Shown piece after piece: positions 5,976 through 6,596 of a stretch of DNA of 6,596 bases. Under the pieces are notes generated by a model. The model worked only from the letters and a program-made list of their open reading frames with translations. It had not been told where the DNA came from and did not search any database. Location of the stretch: the NCBI GenBank assembly GCA_025361105.1, contig JANYAW010000358.1:1-6596 (forward strand). Reading direction: 5' to 3'. Source of the DNA: Rhodocyclaceae bacterium (lineage in GTDB: Bacteria; Pseudomonadota; Gammaproteobacteria; Burkholderiales; Rhodocyclaceae). The number at the start of each line of letters is the position of its first letter. Position 1 is the stretch's first letter. The translations under genes and the position numbers were made by a program.

Positions 5976-6596
5976 ATGCTTCAAGCCATGCAGCATGCTT
6001 TACGCTGGTTGTTTATGCGGGTTGAAAATATTTTCAACCACACTTTTGGCGATCGGTTGAACCCCTTTTATCACCTCGGCACGATCAGTTTTTTTCAATT
6101 TTGGTTGGTCATAGTCAGCGGGCTTTACCTGTACATTTTTTCCGAGACATCGGTGCACGGTGCCTACGCGTCGGTCGAACGGATTACCCATCAGCAATGG
6201 TGGGCGGGTGGCATTTTGCGAAGCCTGCATCGTTACGCCACTGACGGCATGATAGCGACCATGTTGTTGCACCTGCTGCGCCATTTCGCCTACGACCGTT
6301 ATCGCGGCTTTCGCTGGTTCTCGTGGGTCAGTGGTGGTGTTTTGCTGTGGCTGATTTATATCGCGGGTATCAATGGCTTTATGCTGGTGTGGGATCAACT
6401 CGCGCAATTCGTGGTGACGGCGACTTCAGAATGGCTCGATGTCCTGCCGATTTTCAACGGTGCGCTGATACGCAATTTCATTACAGCGAATAGCGTCAAC
6501 GACAGATTATTCACGCTGCTCGCCTTTATGCATATCGGGATTCCACTGACAGTCGGCCTTGTCTTGTGGCTGCATGTGCAACGCGTGCCGCAAGCG
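5976..6596 (+). CDS. Cytochrome b-like diheme membrane protein (N-terminal part)
   Basis: The first 207 residues are present and the gene runs off the window. It belongs to the cytochrome b/b6 N-terminal family: inner-membrane proteins that carry two b hemes and move electrons between quinol and a redox partner. The family signature is clear. Predicted heme ligands are H85/H99 in helix B and H186/H200 in helix D, each pair with 13 intervening residues. Heme-packing glycine pairs G35/G49 (helix A) and G120/G134 (helix C) have the same spacing. Membrane helices lie near 36-54, 83-103, 117-136 and 179-200. Differences from respiratory bc1 cytochrome b are notable: the usual LPWGQ stretch reads LVWDQ (137-141), and the next segment, AQFVVTAT (143-150), lacks the glycine of the bc1 WGA motif. 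No Rieske gene precedes it, unlike petABC. It is therefore probably the cytochrome b subunit of a variant complex; the partner proteins are not visible. The ORF is open upstream to a stop at 5922, and ATG 5976 was chosen for its Shine-Dalgarno. Confidence 0.88.
   Translation, partial: MLQAMQHALRWLFMRVENIFNHTFGDRLNPFYHLGTISFFQFWLVIVSGLYLYIFSETSVHGAYASVERITHQQWWAGGILRSLHRYATDGMIATMLLHLLRHFAYDRYRGFRWFSWVSGGVLLWLIYIAGINGFMLVWDQLAQFVVTATSEWLDVLPIFNGALIRNFITANSVNDRLFTLLAFMHIGIPLTVGLVLWLHVQRVPQA

Noticed and set aside
6000..6407. Minus-strand open frame of 135 codons at the right edge
   Set aside because: The + strand here encodes a cytochrome b with heme histidines and glycines at family spacing, open to the window end and with a good ribosome binding site. 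The minus frame is its shadow.

Overview
The window is a compact, single-direction stretch of bacterial core-metabolism genes, all on the + strand and with little intergenic DNA. It carries no sign of mobile elements, CRISPR, RNA genes or recent transfer. The proteins look proteobacterial: a GltB/GltD glutamate synthase pair, a YhgN-like MarC protein, and a GlmU that keeps E. coli residue numbering. The moderately GC-rich codon use and the type of cytochrome b at the right edge suggest a betaproteobacterium or a related chemotroph. That placement is an inference, because no taxonomic marker gene is present.

Layout: (1) 2-442 is the 3' end of gltB, the NADPH-glutamate synthase large subunit. 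(2) 443-1906 is gltD, the small subunit, whose ATG directly follows the gltB stop. (3) 1917-2528 is a MarC/YhgN family inner-membrane protein starting 10 nt after gltD. (4) An 84-nt gap holds an inverted repeat and a weak promoter-like element. (5) 2613-3989 is glmU and 3992-5830 is glmS, 2 nt apart. (6) A 145-nt gap contains a possible FNR/Dnr-type site. (7) From 5976 to the window end runs the N-terminal part of a cytochrome b-like membrane protein with four predicted heme-ligand histidines. It is cut off by the window edge.

Functionally, GltB/GltD make glutamate from glutamine and 2-oxoglutarate. GlmS uses glutamine to turn fructose-6-phosphate into glucosamine-6-phosphate, and GlmU turns glucosamine-1-phosphate into UDP-GlcNAc for peptidoglycan and lipopolysaccharide. 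The connecting enzyme, phosphoglucosamine mutase GlmM, is not in the window. The cytochrome b gene is unrelated and probably begins a separate respiratory operon.

I found no convincing undescribed system. The part most worth following up is the right edge: a divergent cytochrome b that is not preceded by a Rieske gene and may be under anaerobic or nitric-oxide-type control.
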